A stretch of 64,000 nt of DNA from Bacteroidota bacterium (GTDB taxonomy: Bacteria; Bacteroidota; Bacteroidia; Chitinophagales; BACL12). The translations under genes were made by a program, and so were the position numbers. Shown here piece after piece: positions 9,055-16,978 of this stretch. The notes below the pieces were generated by a model that worked only from the letters and a program-made list of their open reading frames with translations, was not told where the DNA came from and did not search any database. Location of the stretch: positions 558,001 to 622,000 of the forward strand of contig JADKAC010000005.1 of NCBI GenBank assembly GCA_016715425.1, in the 5' to 3' direction. Numbering within the stretch: position 1 is the stretch's first letter; every line of letters starts with the position of its first letter.

Positions 9055-9501
9055 TTAATCAGCCATTTTGTTTAACACCTTTCCGTTGGCATCTATTACT
9101 ACATCCCAATCTTGTTGCATTATGTGGTTTAGCTCCATTTTATAAACAACTTCGCCATTATCAGTGATGCGTTCCAAATCATCAATAGAGTAACCACTAA
9201 AGTCTGTTTGTATTCTTTCACTTACCACTTTTGGTAATTCACTTGGGGATATGTCTTCTTTATGCTTTACCATTTTTCCCTCTGTGTTGTACCAAACTTC
9301 ATGGTCAATGTTCCAGGTAAGTTCAAATTCAACACTGTAATAGCTACCATCCATTTCCCATTCCACAGCAGTTGCTTTTGGAAATTGGCTGTTGAATTGA
9401 TTTTGAATAACCGATGGAATTTGGCTTTGTAAAATGTCTTGTGCTTGAGAAGTAAAAGTGATGCCTATTACTGCTGCAATAATTAAAATTTTCTTTTTCA
9501 T
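9055..9501 (-). CDS. Secreted PepSY-like protein
   Basis: The ATG at 9501 gives a clean signal peptide (MKKK, hydrophobic core, TSQAQ). The mature part shows the duplicated PepSY-like pattern: PSVIQNQFNSQFPKA followed by VEWEMDGSYYSVEFE, then LPKVVSERIQTDF with a matching strand set ending in DANGKVLNKMAD. Such proteins often sit beside an OmpR-type sensor/regulator pair in Bacteroidota, as here. It may be a target or periplasmic partner of that system, although this is not shown by the sequence. Confidence 0.75.
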   Translation of the reverse strand: MKKKILIIAAVIGITFTSQAQDILQSQIPSVIQNQFNSQFPKATAVEWEMDGSYYSVEFELTWNIDHEVWYNTEGKMVKHKEDISPSELPKVVSERIQTDFSGYSIDDLERITDNGEVVYKMELNHIMQQDWDVVIDANGKVLNKMAD

Positions 9502-9582
9502 TTTGTATATTTTTTTAAGTTTATAGTGCAAAGTAATAAGCTGAATTTGGAAAGAATTGGGAATTACAAAATTTATTCACTG

Positions 9583-10869
9583 TTATTTTGAAACAAAAGT
9601 AACTTCAAAACAATGTAGTGAATTTTCAAAATGATAACGGATTGTAATTCCATATAAATCCGCAATTGCTTTTGCAATGGCTAACCCAAGACCTGTATTG
9701 TTTATTTTAGAATCAGATTTGTAAAATCGTGTGAAAATTTGCTTTTCATCAAGCATCATATTTTTTCCTGTATTGAATATTTTTAGTGAAGTATTTGAAA
9801 TATAAATTTCAATTTTTCCATTTTCTATATTGTGAAAAGCAGCATTTTTAATCAGATTTGAAATCATGATATTAGCAAGTGAAACATCCATTTCAGTTTT
9901 CAATTCTGATGTTTCATCAATAGCAATTCCAATATGTTTATAATCGGTTATATCTTCCAGATCATCTACACAATTTCGCACAATTTTATTTATAGAAACA
10001 GTTTGGTTTTCCAAAAACTGTTTATTTTCAATTTTAGTCAAAAGCAATAGCGATTTATTTAAACGAACCAATCGCTGAATTATCTGATAGACCTCAGCAA
10101 TGTTTTCAGCATACTCACTCTTTAAATCGTTGTTCTCTAAAAGTAATTCTAATTTGTTGGTAGCAATAGCTAAAGGTGTTTGCAATTCGTGGGAAGCGTT
10201 ACCTATAAATTGTTTTTGCTGCTCAAATGCATTGATATTATGTTCCAAAAGTGTGTTAACTGCATTTTGTAAATCTGTAAACTCTCTGATGTTGGTTTGT
10301 GCATTCGGAAGCTTTTGCGCACTACCAAGACGAAAGTTTTTTACCTGATTTAAAAATTCATAAAAAGGTTTCCATAACCTTCTTAATACAACATTATTAA
10401 TAAAAATAATTCCGGTAATCAGGATAACATAAAGCCATATCACATCCCGAAGCAGATTTTCAATAAGATCGTCTTCGTCAACCATTGAGTTGGCTACTTT
10501 CAGTTTGTAATATTGCCCATCTATCTCAAAGGAACTTATAAGCATTCTTACCGGCTCGGATTCGAGCTCGTCATCATCTGCATCTTGCATTAAAAATGTA
10601 GTGTCGAGATATATATCTTTTCTGGAAATAGCTTCCTGTTTATTAATCTTTTGAATGGTGAAAAAACTTTCATCAAAATAATTTTTTGTTAAAATGCTTG
10701 AATCTTTCTTTGCATTTTGAATAATAATACGTTTGTAGTTTTCCAACCCTTCATCCATTTTACCTTTTATATCGTCGAGCATATTTACGTAAAATATTAT
10801 TGACCAAACAGTAATAATACCTAAAATGGAAACGGATAAATATTGTATGGACTTATTGAGTAATTTCAT
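9583..10869 (-). CDS. Two-component sensor histidine kinase
   Basis: This 428-residue membrane kinase has two transmembrane segments (about residues 10-30 and 140-162) enclosing a periplasmic sensor region of about 110 residues. A cytoplasmic part with NASHELQTPLA (H-box with the phospho-accepting His, near residue 225) follows, then NLIKNAAFHN (N-box) and NTGLGLAIAKAIADLYG (G-box). The G1 D-x-G motif seems weak, reading IFNTGKNM. It overlaps the response regulator gene by 4 bases, so the pair is co-expressed. The likely signal is envelope-related, given the neighbouring PepSY-like secreted proteins. Confidence 0.92.
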   Translation of the reverse strand: MKLLNKSIQYLSVSILGIITVWSIIFYVNMLDDIKGKMDEGLENYKRIIIQNAKKDSSILTKNYFDESFFTIQKINKQEAISRKDIYLDTTFLMQDADDDELESEPVRMLISSFEIDGQYYKLKVANSMVDEDDLIENLLRDVIWLYVILITGIIFINNVVLRRLWKPFYEFLNQVKNFRLGSAQKLPNAQTNIREFTDLQNAVNTLLEHNINAFEQQKQFIGNASHELQTPLAIATNKLELLLENNDLKSEYAENIAEVYQIIQRLVRLNKSLLLLTKIENKQFLENQTVSINKIVRNCVDDLEDITDYKHIGIAIDETSELKTEMDVSLANIMISNLIKNAAFHNIENGKIEIYISNTSLKIFNTGKNMMLDEKQIFTRFYKSDSKINNTGLGLAIAKAIADLYGITIRYHFENSLHCFEVTFVSK

Positions 10870-11543
10870 TTTTCAACAAGTTTATAGCCAATGCCATATA
10901 TAGATTCTATTTCGATTTCGGCATTTGATTCTATCAATTTTTTTCGCAAATTTTTAATTTGATAGTAAACAAAATCCAGATTGTCAGCTTGGTCGGTGTT
11001 GTCCCCCCAAACGTGTTCAGCAATTGCAGTTTTAGTTATCAAGCGATTTTTATTTACCATGAAATAATTTAGAATATCAAACTCCTTTCGGTTGAGAAGA
11101 AAGACTTTTTTATTTACGAGAAACTGTCTCTCATCAAGGTCTAATATGGTGTTGGCTAATTCAATAGTGTTTTTACCACTGAGATCTTTTCTTCGCACAA
11201 CAGCTTTTATTCTTGCATTAAGTTCAGCTAAATGAAAAGGTTTGGTGAGATAATCATCTGCGCCCATTTCTAATCCTTTTAATTTATCGTCAAGCGAATC
11301 TTTAGCAGAAATAATAATGACATTTTCACTTTTACCTGCCTTTTTAATCTCATTGAGAATATCCAATCCACTGCCATTGGGTAACATTATATCTAATAAA
11401 ATACAATCGTAATCATGTATGAATACTTTATCAATAGCACTATGAAAATCAGTGGCAGTTTCTACCAAAAATTTTTCTTTTTCCAGCGACTCTTTGATAT
11501 TATTAAGCAATTGTTGCTCGTCTTCGATTACTAAAATTTTCAT
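10866..11543 (-). CDS. OmpR/PhoB-family response regulator
   Basis: A 225-residue regulator with an N-terminal receiver domain (acidic pair E7/D8, phosphorylated Asp 51 in LLDIMLP, Lys 101 in LTKPFH) and a C-terminal winged-helix DNA-binding domain (LNRKEFDILNYF, VYYQIKNLRKKL, YGIGYKLVEK). It is the first gene of the pair and is followed by its kinase with a 4-base overlap. The same transcript may reach the PepSY-like genes, because the gaps are small (about 80 and 120 bases). Confidence 0.95.
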   Translation of the reverse strand: MKILVIEDEQQLLNNIKESLEKEKFLVETATDFHSAIDKVFIHDYDCILLDIMLPNGSGLDILNEIKKAGKSENVIIISAKDSLDDKLKGLEMGADDYLTKPFHLAELNARIKAVVRRKDLSGKNTIELANTILDLDERQFLVNKKVFLLNRKEFDILNYFMVNKNRLITKTAIAEHVWGDNTDQADNLDFVYYQIKNLRKKLIESNAEIEIESIYGIGYKLVEK

Positions 11544-11754
11544 GCCTTAAAATTGATTCTGAATTTAGGAAAGATGTGGGAATTATGTTGCTTTTATATT
11601 TGCTACAAGACCTGTCCATTTAAAATTCTAATTGCAAATTAAAGGTAGCAAATCAATTCATCTGAACTATGATCTATTGAATTGTATGATACATTATCAA
11701 TTTTAATGAAGATGTTGAACTGAATTAATAGTTATTATTTGAAGCAGTTATTTT

Positions 11755-12324
11755 CTAATTTTTTTGAAGTCGCTTCGCACTGTCAGATGCGCATATTAAT
11801 CCGGCAGCCATCATTATTACATCTTTTAAAACCAATCTTCCGGCGCCCGATAAAAAAGGAAATCCATATTGTGGGGTTGCGAAATCTCCGCCAAGATTAG
11901 GAACATATACTTCTGGTGTTGTAATTAAAAATGTCAGTGTTACCAGCGACATTCCAAACGTCAGTAATCCTCCAATGAGTCCAATTTTATTAAACCAAAT
12001 ACCTGATAAAGTGGATAGGCCAATTATAACAATTACCGTCCCTAAACCGTACGCAAATTTGTATGTTCCATTTTCTTTATGCCATTCAATATTTTTATTT
12101 ACAGTTTTTCCTTCCGGATTTTTATAATCCTTATATTCCGGTCCACGCTTATTTTAAAAAAAAGACATCAACGGACTATTAGCAACAAATGGCACAATCC
12201 CATCTGCTTCATATTGAAAGGCTTTGAGGCCTCCAATCCAGGCCATTACAATAAATATTGATATTCTAGCCAGGTTAATAAACTGAGATTGACTATTAGC
12301 TAAAAAATTTATTATTTTATCCAT
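11755..12324 (-). pseudogene. YkgB/RclC-family (DUF417) membrane protein, interrupted by one stop codon
   Basis: Reading from the ATG at 12324, the frame encodes NLARISIFIVMAWIGGLKAF and then PFVANSPLMSFF, typical of the YkgB/DUF417 membrane family, and stops at TAA (12154-12156, codon 57). The same frame continues without further stops through NGTYKFAYGLG and TTPEVYVPNLGGDF to the natural end at 11755, giving about 189 codons, the usual family length. There is thus a single in-frame stop after a run of eight T residues. It could be a real nonsense mutation or a sequencing or assembly error. RclC of E. coli belongs to this family and is linked to reactive-chlorine resistance. Confidence 0.75.
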
Positions 12325-12872
12325 TTCTATTTTATTTTGTTGTTGTTAAAACATTACATTATACTACTATTTCTATTCGACATTCAACTATCGTTAACGT
12401 TTAAAACTACTAAACTCTAACCGATTAAAATATTGAATTTAAATCAGCATTTATATCGTGTTTGTAAAAGAAAAAATATTTTTGAATTTCATTTTTCAAT
12501 GATGCTGATAAATTAATTCTTGATTGCACAGCATTCACGAATTTTATAAATAGCTATTCATTCCATTGGTAAAATCGTTGCGAAGAATTTTATGAACTCG
12601 CCAAACACAATTCATTTTTTTTCTGGTTTTGATGAATACGCTGAAATGTAAATATTTAATATTACCGTAAAATTTCTGAACTATGATTTAATTGATTGTT
12701 GGATGGGCTATGAATTTAAAGCTATGATTTTATTAATCATAGCTTTCATGAAATCATTCTAATCATAGTGCAGACAATCAATCAACGCAGGTTATAAAAG
12801 CCATACGCACAAGACCGTAATTTGAGGAAACGGAAAAATAAAAAAAATCGAAAGTAAATTATTTGAATAGGA
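12325..12872. other. Intergenic region containing repeat copy A
   Basis: No gene is evident in this 548-base gap. Its right half holds the first copy of the palindromic repeat described at 12675-12838. The left part is AT-rich and probably contains the promoter of the broken YkgB-family gene. Confidence 0.5.
12675..12838. repeat. Palindromic intergenic repeat, copy A
   Basis: First of three full copies of a repeat of about 165-190 bases. It starts with TCTGAACTATGATTTAATTG and its inner half ends with AATCATAGTGCAGACAATCA, which form nested inverted arms. An internal perfect 12-bp stem (AAAGCTATGATT / AATCATAGCTTT, about 12718-12746) is present in this copy. A second small stem region with a GAGGAA end follows. 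Other copies are at 15724-15900 and 16760-16950. Confidence 0.8.
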
Positions 12873-13985
12873 TTATTCTATACAAACAATGCGTTTGGAA
12901 ATTGCAAATTCTTCTGTTTGAACAGATAGAATATACACGCCATTAGCAAGTGTATTTTCCTGAACACTAAAATCTTTTTTTCCCTGTGAAATTGTTCCTT
13001 CAAATATCTGTTTTACTTCTACTCCCATCAAATTGTAAATGGATATATTTATTTTTTCGGTCTGATTAAAATGCATTGAAAAACTAAATTCTGAGTTGAA
13101 AGGATTTGGAAATACATCTGATAAATAAAATGACTGAGGTTTAATTTCATCAATATCTACTACAGTAGAACATGGAGAGCCTCCAAAAGGGAAATTACCA
13201 AGGCGATATAAATTGCCTGTTGATTTATCACCCACCCATGCCTCGCCTGAAAAGCAATCAATAGCTATGCTGCTTAAATTACCCACTGTTGCAGGCAAGC
13301 CATGCATTTGCACCAAACTACCTGTTGGTGTAAACTCGACCATACTATCACGAATACTACTAACAACAAATATATTTCCTGTTGGGCCAATATCTATATC
13401 ACCATAAGACACTTCATAATTGTTTGTTGCTTCTGGTATGCTAAAGGATTGAATTGTATCGCCAGTGTTAAGATCAATTTCTGCAATTCTGTTGGCTTGA
13501 TTTCCTGATGGAACATTATCTTGAACAAGAAAAAAAGTTTTACGGATATGATGATAAGCACCACCCACCACATGACTTGCACCAAATGCTGTAATCAGAG
13601 TATCCAAAGCCTCGCCAGTTAGATTATCAATTACATAAATTTCAGCTGCACCTACTTCACCATTGATTAAAAGCAATTGACCTTTTGGATATTCAATTCC
13701 ATTAATTTTAAATGGTTCTGGAGCAAATTCAAGATCAACATCATTTGCACCTCCGCCTGGTAGTGGAAATGAAATTACCAAATTGCCTAACGTATCATAG
13801 CTCTGAATTTCGAGAGCATTGCAGCCATAAGACCATAGGAATGCGGAATCCGCATCATAAGCCAGACCGCAAACATCGCCTGTGGATGCAGGATTAAGAG
13901 TGGATATTAAAGTAATTTGAGCAAAGGCCCTAACACAAAAAAAAGTGTTGAATAAAATCGTGATGGCAAGTATTTTGTTTTTCAT
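12873..13985 (-). CDS. Secreted protein with type IX secretion (Por) sorting domain
   Basis: The 370-residue protein begins with a signal peptide (MKNKILAITILFN, cleavage near AFAQ) and ends with a type A T9SS sorting domain from about residue 290: VFPNPFNSEFSFSM, then ISIYNLMGVEV, LANGVYILSVQ and a final KRIVCIE. The middle resembles a beta-propeller-like or SMP-30/NHL-type repeat, with phrases such as VDLEFAPEPFKINGIEYPKG and IAIDCFSGEAWVGD. It should be exported by Sec, moved through the outer membrane by T9SS and attached or released at the surface. The function of the core is unknown. Confidence 0.85.
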   Translation of the reverse strand: MKNKILAITILFNTFFCVRAFAQITLISTLNPASTGDVCGLAYDADSAFLWSYGCNALEIQSYDTLGNLVISFPLPGGGANDVDLEFAPEPFKINGIEYPKGQLLLINGEVGAAEIYVIDNLTGEALDTLITAFGASHVVGGAYHHIRKTFFLVQDNVPSGNQANRIAEIDLNTGDTIQSFSIPEATNNYEVSYGDIDIGPTGNIFVVSSIRDSMVEFTPTGSLVQMHGLPATVGNLSSIAIDCFSGEAWVGDKSTGNLYRLGNFPFGGSPCSTVVDIDEIKPQSFYLSDVFPNPFNSEFSFSMHFNQTEKINISIYNLMGVEVKQIFEGTISQGKKDFSVQENTLANGVYILSVQTEEFAISKRIVCIE

Positions 13986-14689
13986 AATGAAGAGGGTGTT
14001 TTTTTAGTATCTTAAGGTTCATTTTTAATTCCATGCCCAAATTTAATCTTTAGTTTTTTATATAATCTGATTTATTTTTTTGTTCCCGTACAATCTTCCG
14101 CAGGCGACTTTGTGGTTTTTGCATATTTTTTTATTCATGACAGTGAGACATCAAATAGTAAAAGTACCTGAGATATTTTTCATAACTATTACTTGTTTTA
14201 AGTGGTTACATCTATTTGATATTGCCTTATCATATTGATGCTTAATTTATTTTACAAATGCTAATATATCCGTGAACCAGTATATAGGAACAGGTAAAAG
14301 ATTTATGGCATATAATATTGTAAAACTTCTCACTGAACGGGTGAACACACAAATACTTTTTAAATTGGAATCAGGTGTAAATACTACGCAAAAAAGTATG
14401 AATAAAAAGCATCAAGTATTTGAATCTTCATTCGATTGCAAAAAATGTTTTAGTAATGCTTTTACTCTTTAACAATTCAATTATATACACACTAATCCAA
14501 TCAGAGCGAAATAGAATTTAGTTAACCATTCTTCAGATTATAAATACAGTTCAGCTTTGCAATATAAATCCGATAAAGTAAGCAGCTATACTGTTACGCT
14601 TTTAAGTACTATGGATGCATTTGATTTTTCAGTATGATTGTAAGTAAGCCGCAAAGTTTCCTGCTGAAAACTGTGGGAACAGAAAAAGA
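13986..14689. other. 704-base gap without a supported gene
   Basis: I find no convincing gene here. A 66-codon frame at 14272-14472 has no recognisable domain and no clear ribosome binding site. The DNA is AT-rich and may be decayed. No further copy of the palindromic repeat is visible. Confidence 0.4.
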
Positions 14690-15250
14690 TTAAATGTTCT
14701 GAATGGTGATTCTTCTTTTTTCTTTTAATGCTTTAAAATGTGATGGAGTCAACCCTGTAATCTTTTTAAACTGCGCTGATAAATGTGCTACGCTGCTGTA
14801 ATGTAGTTTGTAAGCAATTTCTGAAAGAGTATGTTCACCAAATATAATTAACTCTTTTATCCGTTCAATTTTCAATGCAATAACATATTGTTCAATAGTA
14901 GTTGCTTCCACTTCCGAAAAGAAGTTAGCCAAGTATGTATAACTATAATCTAATTCTTTGCTTAATAAAACAGAGAACTTAACTTTAGGTTTTTCATCTG
15001 ATTTGTAAACATAATCTACTATCACTTTTCTGATTTTCTCAATTAACGCCCCTTGCTTTTTTTCTAATAATTCCAATCCAACTTTTTTAATTTTAATATT
15101 TAATTTCATCTTTTTCTCATCAGAAATATCTTCCTTAGTTTCTATTTCTCCCAATTCTACTTTTACCGGCGATATGTCAAGTTCTTCTAAAGCTTCTTTA
15201 ACAACGACTTTGCAACTTTCACAAGCCATATTTTTTATATAGATTTTCAT
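14690..15250 (-). CDS. AraC-family regulator with N-terminal heavy-metal-associated-like segment
   Basis: The C-terminal half (about residues 95-186) is an AraC/XylS DNA-binding domain with two helix-turn-helix units: LANFFSEVEATTIEQYV, then LSEIAYKLHYSSVAHLSAQF and TGLTPSHFKAL. The N-terminal part begins KIYIKNMACESCK, a Cys-x2-Cys motif like the metal-binding loop of HMA domains. The rest of that part is charged and may be degenerate. A metal- or thiol-responsive regulator is therefore plausible. A promoter-like TACCTTTG and a 7-bp inverted repeat lie upstream in its leader. Confidence 0.8.
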   Translation of the reverse strand: MKIYIKNMACESCKVVVKEALEELDISPVKVELGEIETKEDISDEKKMKLNIKIKKVGLELLEKKQGALIEKIRKVIVDYVYKSDEKPKVKFSVLLSKELDYSYTYLANFFSEVEATTIEQYVIALKIERIKELIIFGEHTLSEIAYKLHYSSVAHLSAQFKKITGLTPSHFKALKEKRRITIQNI

Positions 15251-15281
15251 TGATTGTATTTTTTGCTTATTGAATTAATGC

Positions 15282-15302
15282 ACCTACACTTAAAATGTAG
15301 GT
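15282..15302 (-). promoter_or_regulatory. Inverted repeat in the 5' leader of the AraC-family gene
   Basis: ACCTACA and TGTAGGT form a perfect 7-bp inverted repeat around a 7-base loop, 32-52 bases upstream of the ATG and downstream of the putative promoter. It could be an operator for autoregulation or an RNA hairpin. Nothing in the sequence decides between these. Confidence 0.4.
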
Positions 15303-15328
15303 AATGATTGGTGTGATGATTCAAGTTA

Positions 15329-15336
15329 CAAAGGTA
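15329..15336 (-). promoter_or_regulatory. Putative promoter (-7 element) of the AraC-family gene
   Basis: On the minus strand this reads TACCTTTG, an exact match to the Bacteroidota -7 consensus TAnnTTTG. It would give a transcript leader of roughly 70 bases containing the inverted repeat at 15282-15302. Confidence 0.5.
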
Positions 15337-15654
15337 TTTTTTTACAGTTCATTTATTGCACAACTGTTGGGGATATAGCAGTGTCTCCATTAGTTACGCA
15401 CAACTCGTATAAAAACGAAACTACAAATTACTAAAAATTGATTTTCAAATACCACTGCTTTCTTTATTTTTTGTATTGAGTTCGATAAGTGGATGCAAAG
15501 ATTTTTCAGCAGTTATTTTTATTAAGTGGTTCATATTATTGAAGTACATGGAAGTGTATTTACCTCAGTGATATCAGCCCAAGCAATAAAGTGAATATAC
15601 ATATTTTAAAATTTAGAGAAGTGTAAAATGATGTTGTACTATAGCAAATTCAAA

Positions 15655-15699
15655 ATGGCAAACACACTAGGTTATTATTTGAGGAAGTTGCTGAGATAG
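15655..15699. repeat. Partial copy of the palindromic repeat
   Basis: The stretch with GGCAAACACACTAGG and TTTGAGGAAGTTGCTGAG matches only the distal part of the repeat (compare CCAAACACACAAGGCT and TTTTGAGGAACCTGCC in copy C). It lies directly upstream of full copy B, so the two may form a tandem pair of which one is truncated. Confidence 0.6.
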
Positions 15700-15723
15700 A
15701 AATTTATTAGCTTTCGTAAATTA

Positions 15724-15900
15724 TCTGAACTATGAATTATTTTATTGTTTGATGGGCTATGAATTTTTTAATCATAGTTTTCATAAAATTATTCTAATCA
15801 TAGTTCAGACAATTAACCAACGCAGGTTCTCAAAGGCTAACACAAAAGGCTTTGTTTTGAGGAAGTTGCTTGAATGGTTAGGGAACATGGTAGGAAGGAA
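15724..15900. repeat. Palindromic intergenic repeat, copy B
   Basis: Second full copy. TCTGAACTATGA at the left and TCATAGTTCAGA in the middle are perfect inverted arms, followed by CAACGCAGGTTCTCAAAGGC and then GGCTTTGTTTTGAGGAAG, which form a second stem. The copy ends with GGGAACATGGTAGGAAGGAA, shared with copy C. It lies 45 bases upstream of the unknown gene at 15945. Confidence 0.8.
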
Positions 15901-15944
15901 AGAAAAAATTTGGCTGAAAGAGAATCTACATATAATTTTATTAA

Positions 15945-16685
15945 ATGAAAAACTATGATCGGATGGATAATCTACCGCCGGGACTGCCAAAAAAACTATT
16001 GGATCTTTTAGATCGTGCTGGCCGTGTTTTATATTTTGGTGAAGTTTTACATTATTTCAGAGATACTTTGTATCCCAAACTACAAGAGTTAATGCTTTCG
16101 CAATATCCTTTTATGCAAGGCCACACGCATCCTATCTTTAAAGAATATTGTACAGATATTCATAATTGTGTTGCATACGACATGTATTGCTTTGCAATGC
16201 ATACAGAAGAAGATATGCGACTGAAGATAAATCTTCGGGAAAAATATACCTACTTCGAAGAGATAAAAAAATTTTATGGTTCGCCGGAGAAAGCGAAATT
16301 AATTACACTTGGCGATAGAGATATTTATAGATCATATAATGATGCGGAATTTGAAAAAATGATGCAGGAGGAAAACATTGAAATAGAACGCATTCATAAT
16401 TTCCGGCAAGAACGCATGAAACAGTTTTACGATATTGTGCAACCCGTGTTATTTGAGACATGCCCCTGGCTTATGAATATGGATCCCGATTCCTGGATAA
16501 TTTATGCTCGCTACATCAGAGATGCATATCATATCTGGGAAAACGAAAGTTTTCGTGTAGAAGAAATATTGCGTTTCGGTTTGCCTTATGAATATATCAA
16601 TAAAGGGTATCGCCATTATATGGAAGAACTTGCTTTAAAATACAGTGAAGAAGATGCCGCAGGTTTGGAATATCCGTTAAGATGA
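15945..16685 (+). CDS. Protein of unknown function (246 aa) between two repeat copies
   Basis: I do not recognise a family. The protein is mostly helical and rich in charged and aromatic residues (LYPKLQELMLSQYPFM, WIIYARYIRDAYHIWENE, EYINKGYRHYMEELAL). It has no signal peptide or membrane segment, so it is likely cytoplasmic. The ATG at 15945 is preceded by an AT-rich leader; a second ATG at 15963 is possible. Full copies of the palindromic repeat lie on both sides in the same orientation (15724-15900 and 16760-16950), which could mark a unit that moves or duplicates with the repeat. Confidence 0.7.
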   Translation: MKNYDRMDNLPPGLPKKLLDLLDRAGRVLYFGEVLHYFRDTLYPKLQELMLSQYPFMQGHTHPIFKEYCTDIHNCVAYDMYCFAMHTEEDMRLKINLREKYTYFEEIKKFYGSPEKAKLITLGDRDIYRSYNDAEFEKMMQEENIEIERIHNFRQERMKQFYDIVQPVLFETCPWLMNMDPDSWIIYARYIRDAYHIWENESFRVEEILRFGLPYEYINKGYRHYMEELALKYSEEDAAGLEYPLR

Positions 16686-16759
16686 TACAGTAGATAATTG
16701 TATAAGGGGATTATTTTACAAACCTGCTGAGAAAGAAATAACAATACATAAATTAAATG

Positions 16760-16950
16760 TCGGAACTGTGATTTAATTGATTGTTTGATGTGGTATTAAT
16801 TTTAATGATGGTTATTTTTTACGCCTAGTCTTCATGAATTCATTCTAATCATAGTTCAGACAATCAATCAACGCAGGGTCTCAAAGCCAAACACACAAGG
16901 CTACGTTTTGAGGAACCTGCCTGGACGGTGGGGGAACATGGAGGGAAGGA
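16760..16950. repeat. Palindromic intergenic repeat, copy C
   Basis: Third full copy, in the same orientation as A and B. It begins CGGAACTGTGATTTAATTGA, contains AATCATAGTTCAGACAATCA, and then CTCAAAGCC ... GGCTACGTTTTGAG as the second stem. It ends GGGAACATGGAGGGAAGGAG. The inner part (ACGCCTAGTC) differs from the other copies. It lies just beyond the end of hsdM, the last gene of the restriction operon. Confidence 0.8.
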
Positions 16951-16978
16951 GAAAGAAAAATATTTTTGTATTCTGATT

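Noticed and set aside
14272..14472. 66-codon plus-strand frame in the gap 13986-14689
   Set aside because: It has a poor start context (GTG type), no recognisable domain and no neighbour in an operon.
12675..16950. CRISPR array
   Set aside because: Only three full repeats with spacings of about 3 kb and 1 kb, long nested palindromes and no cas genes. The repeats are not CRISPR-like.
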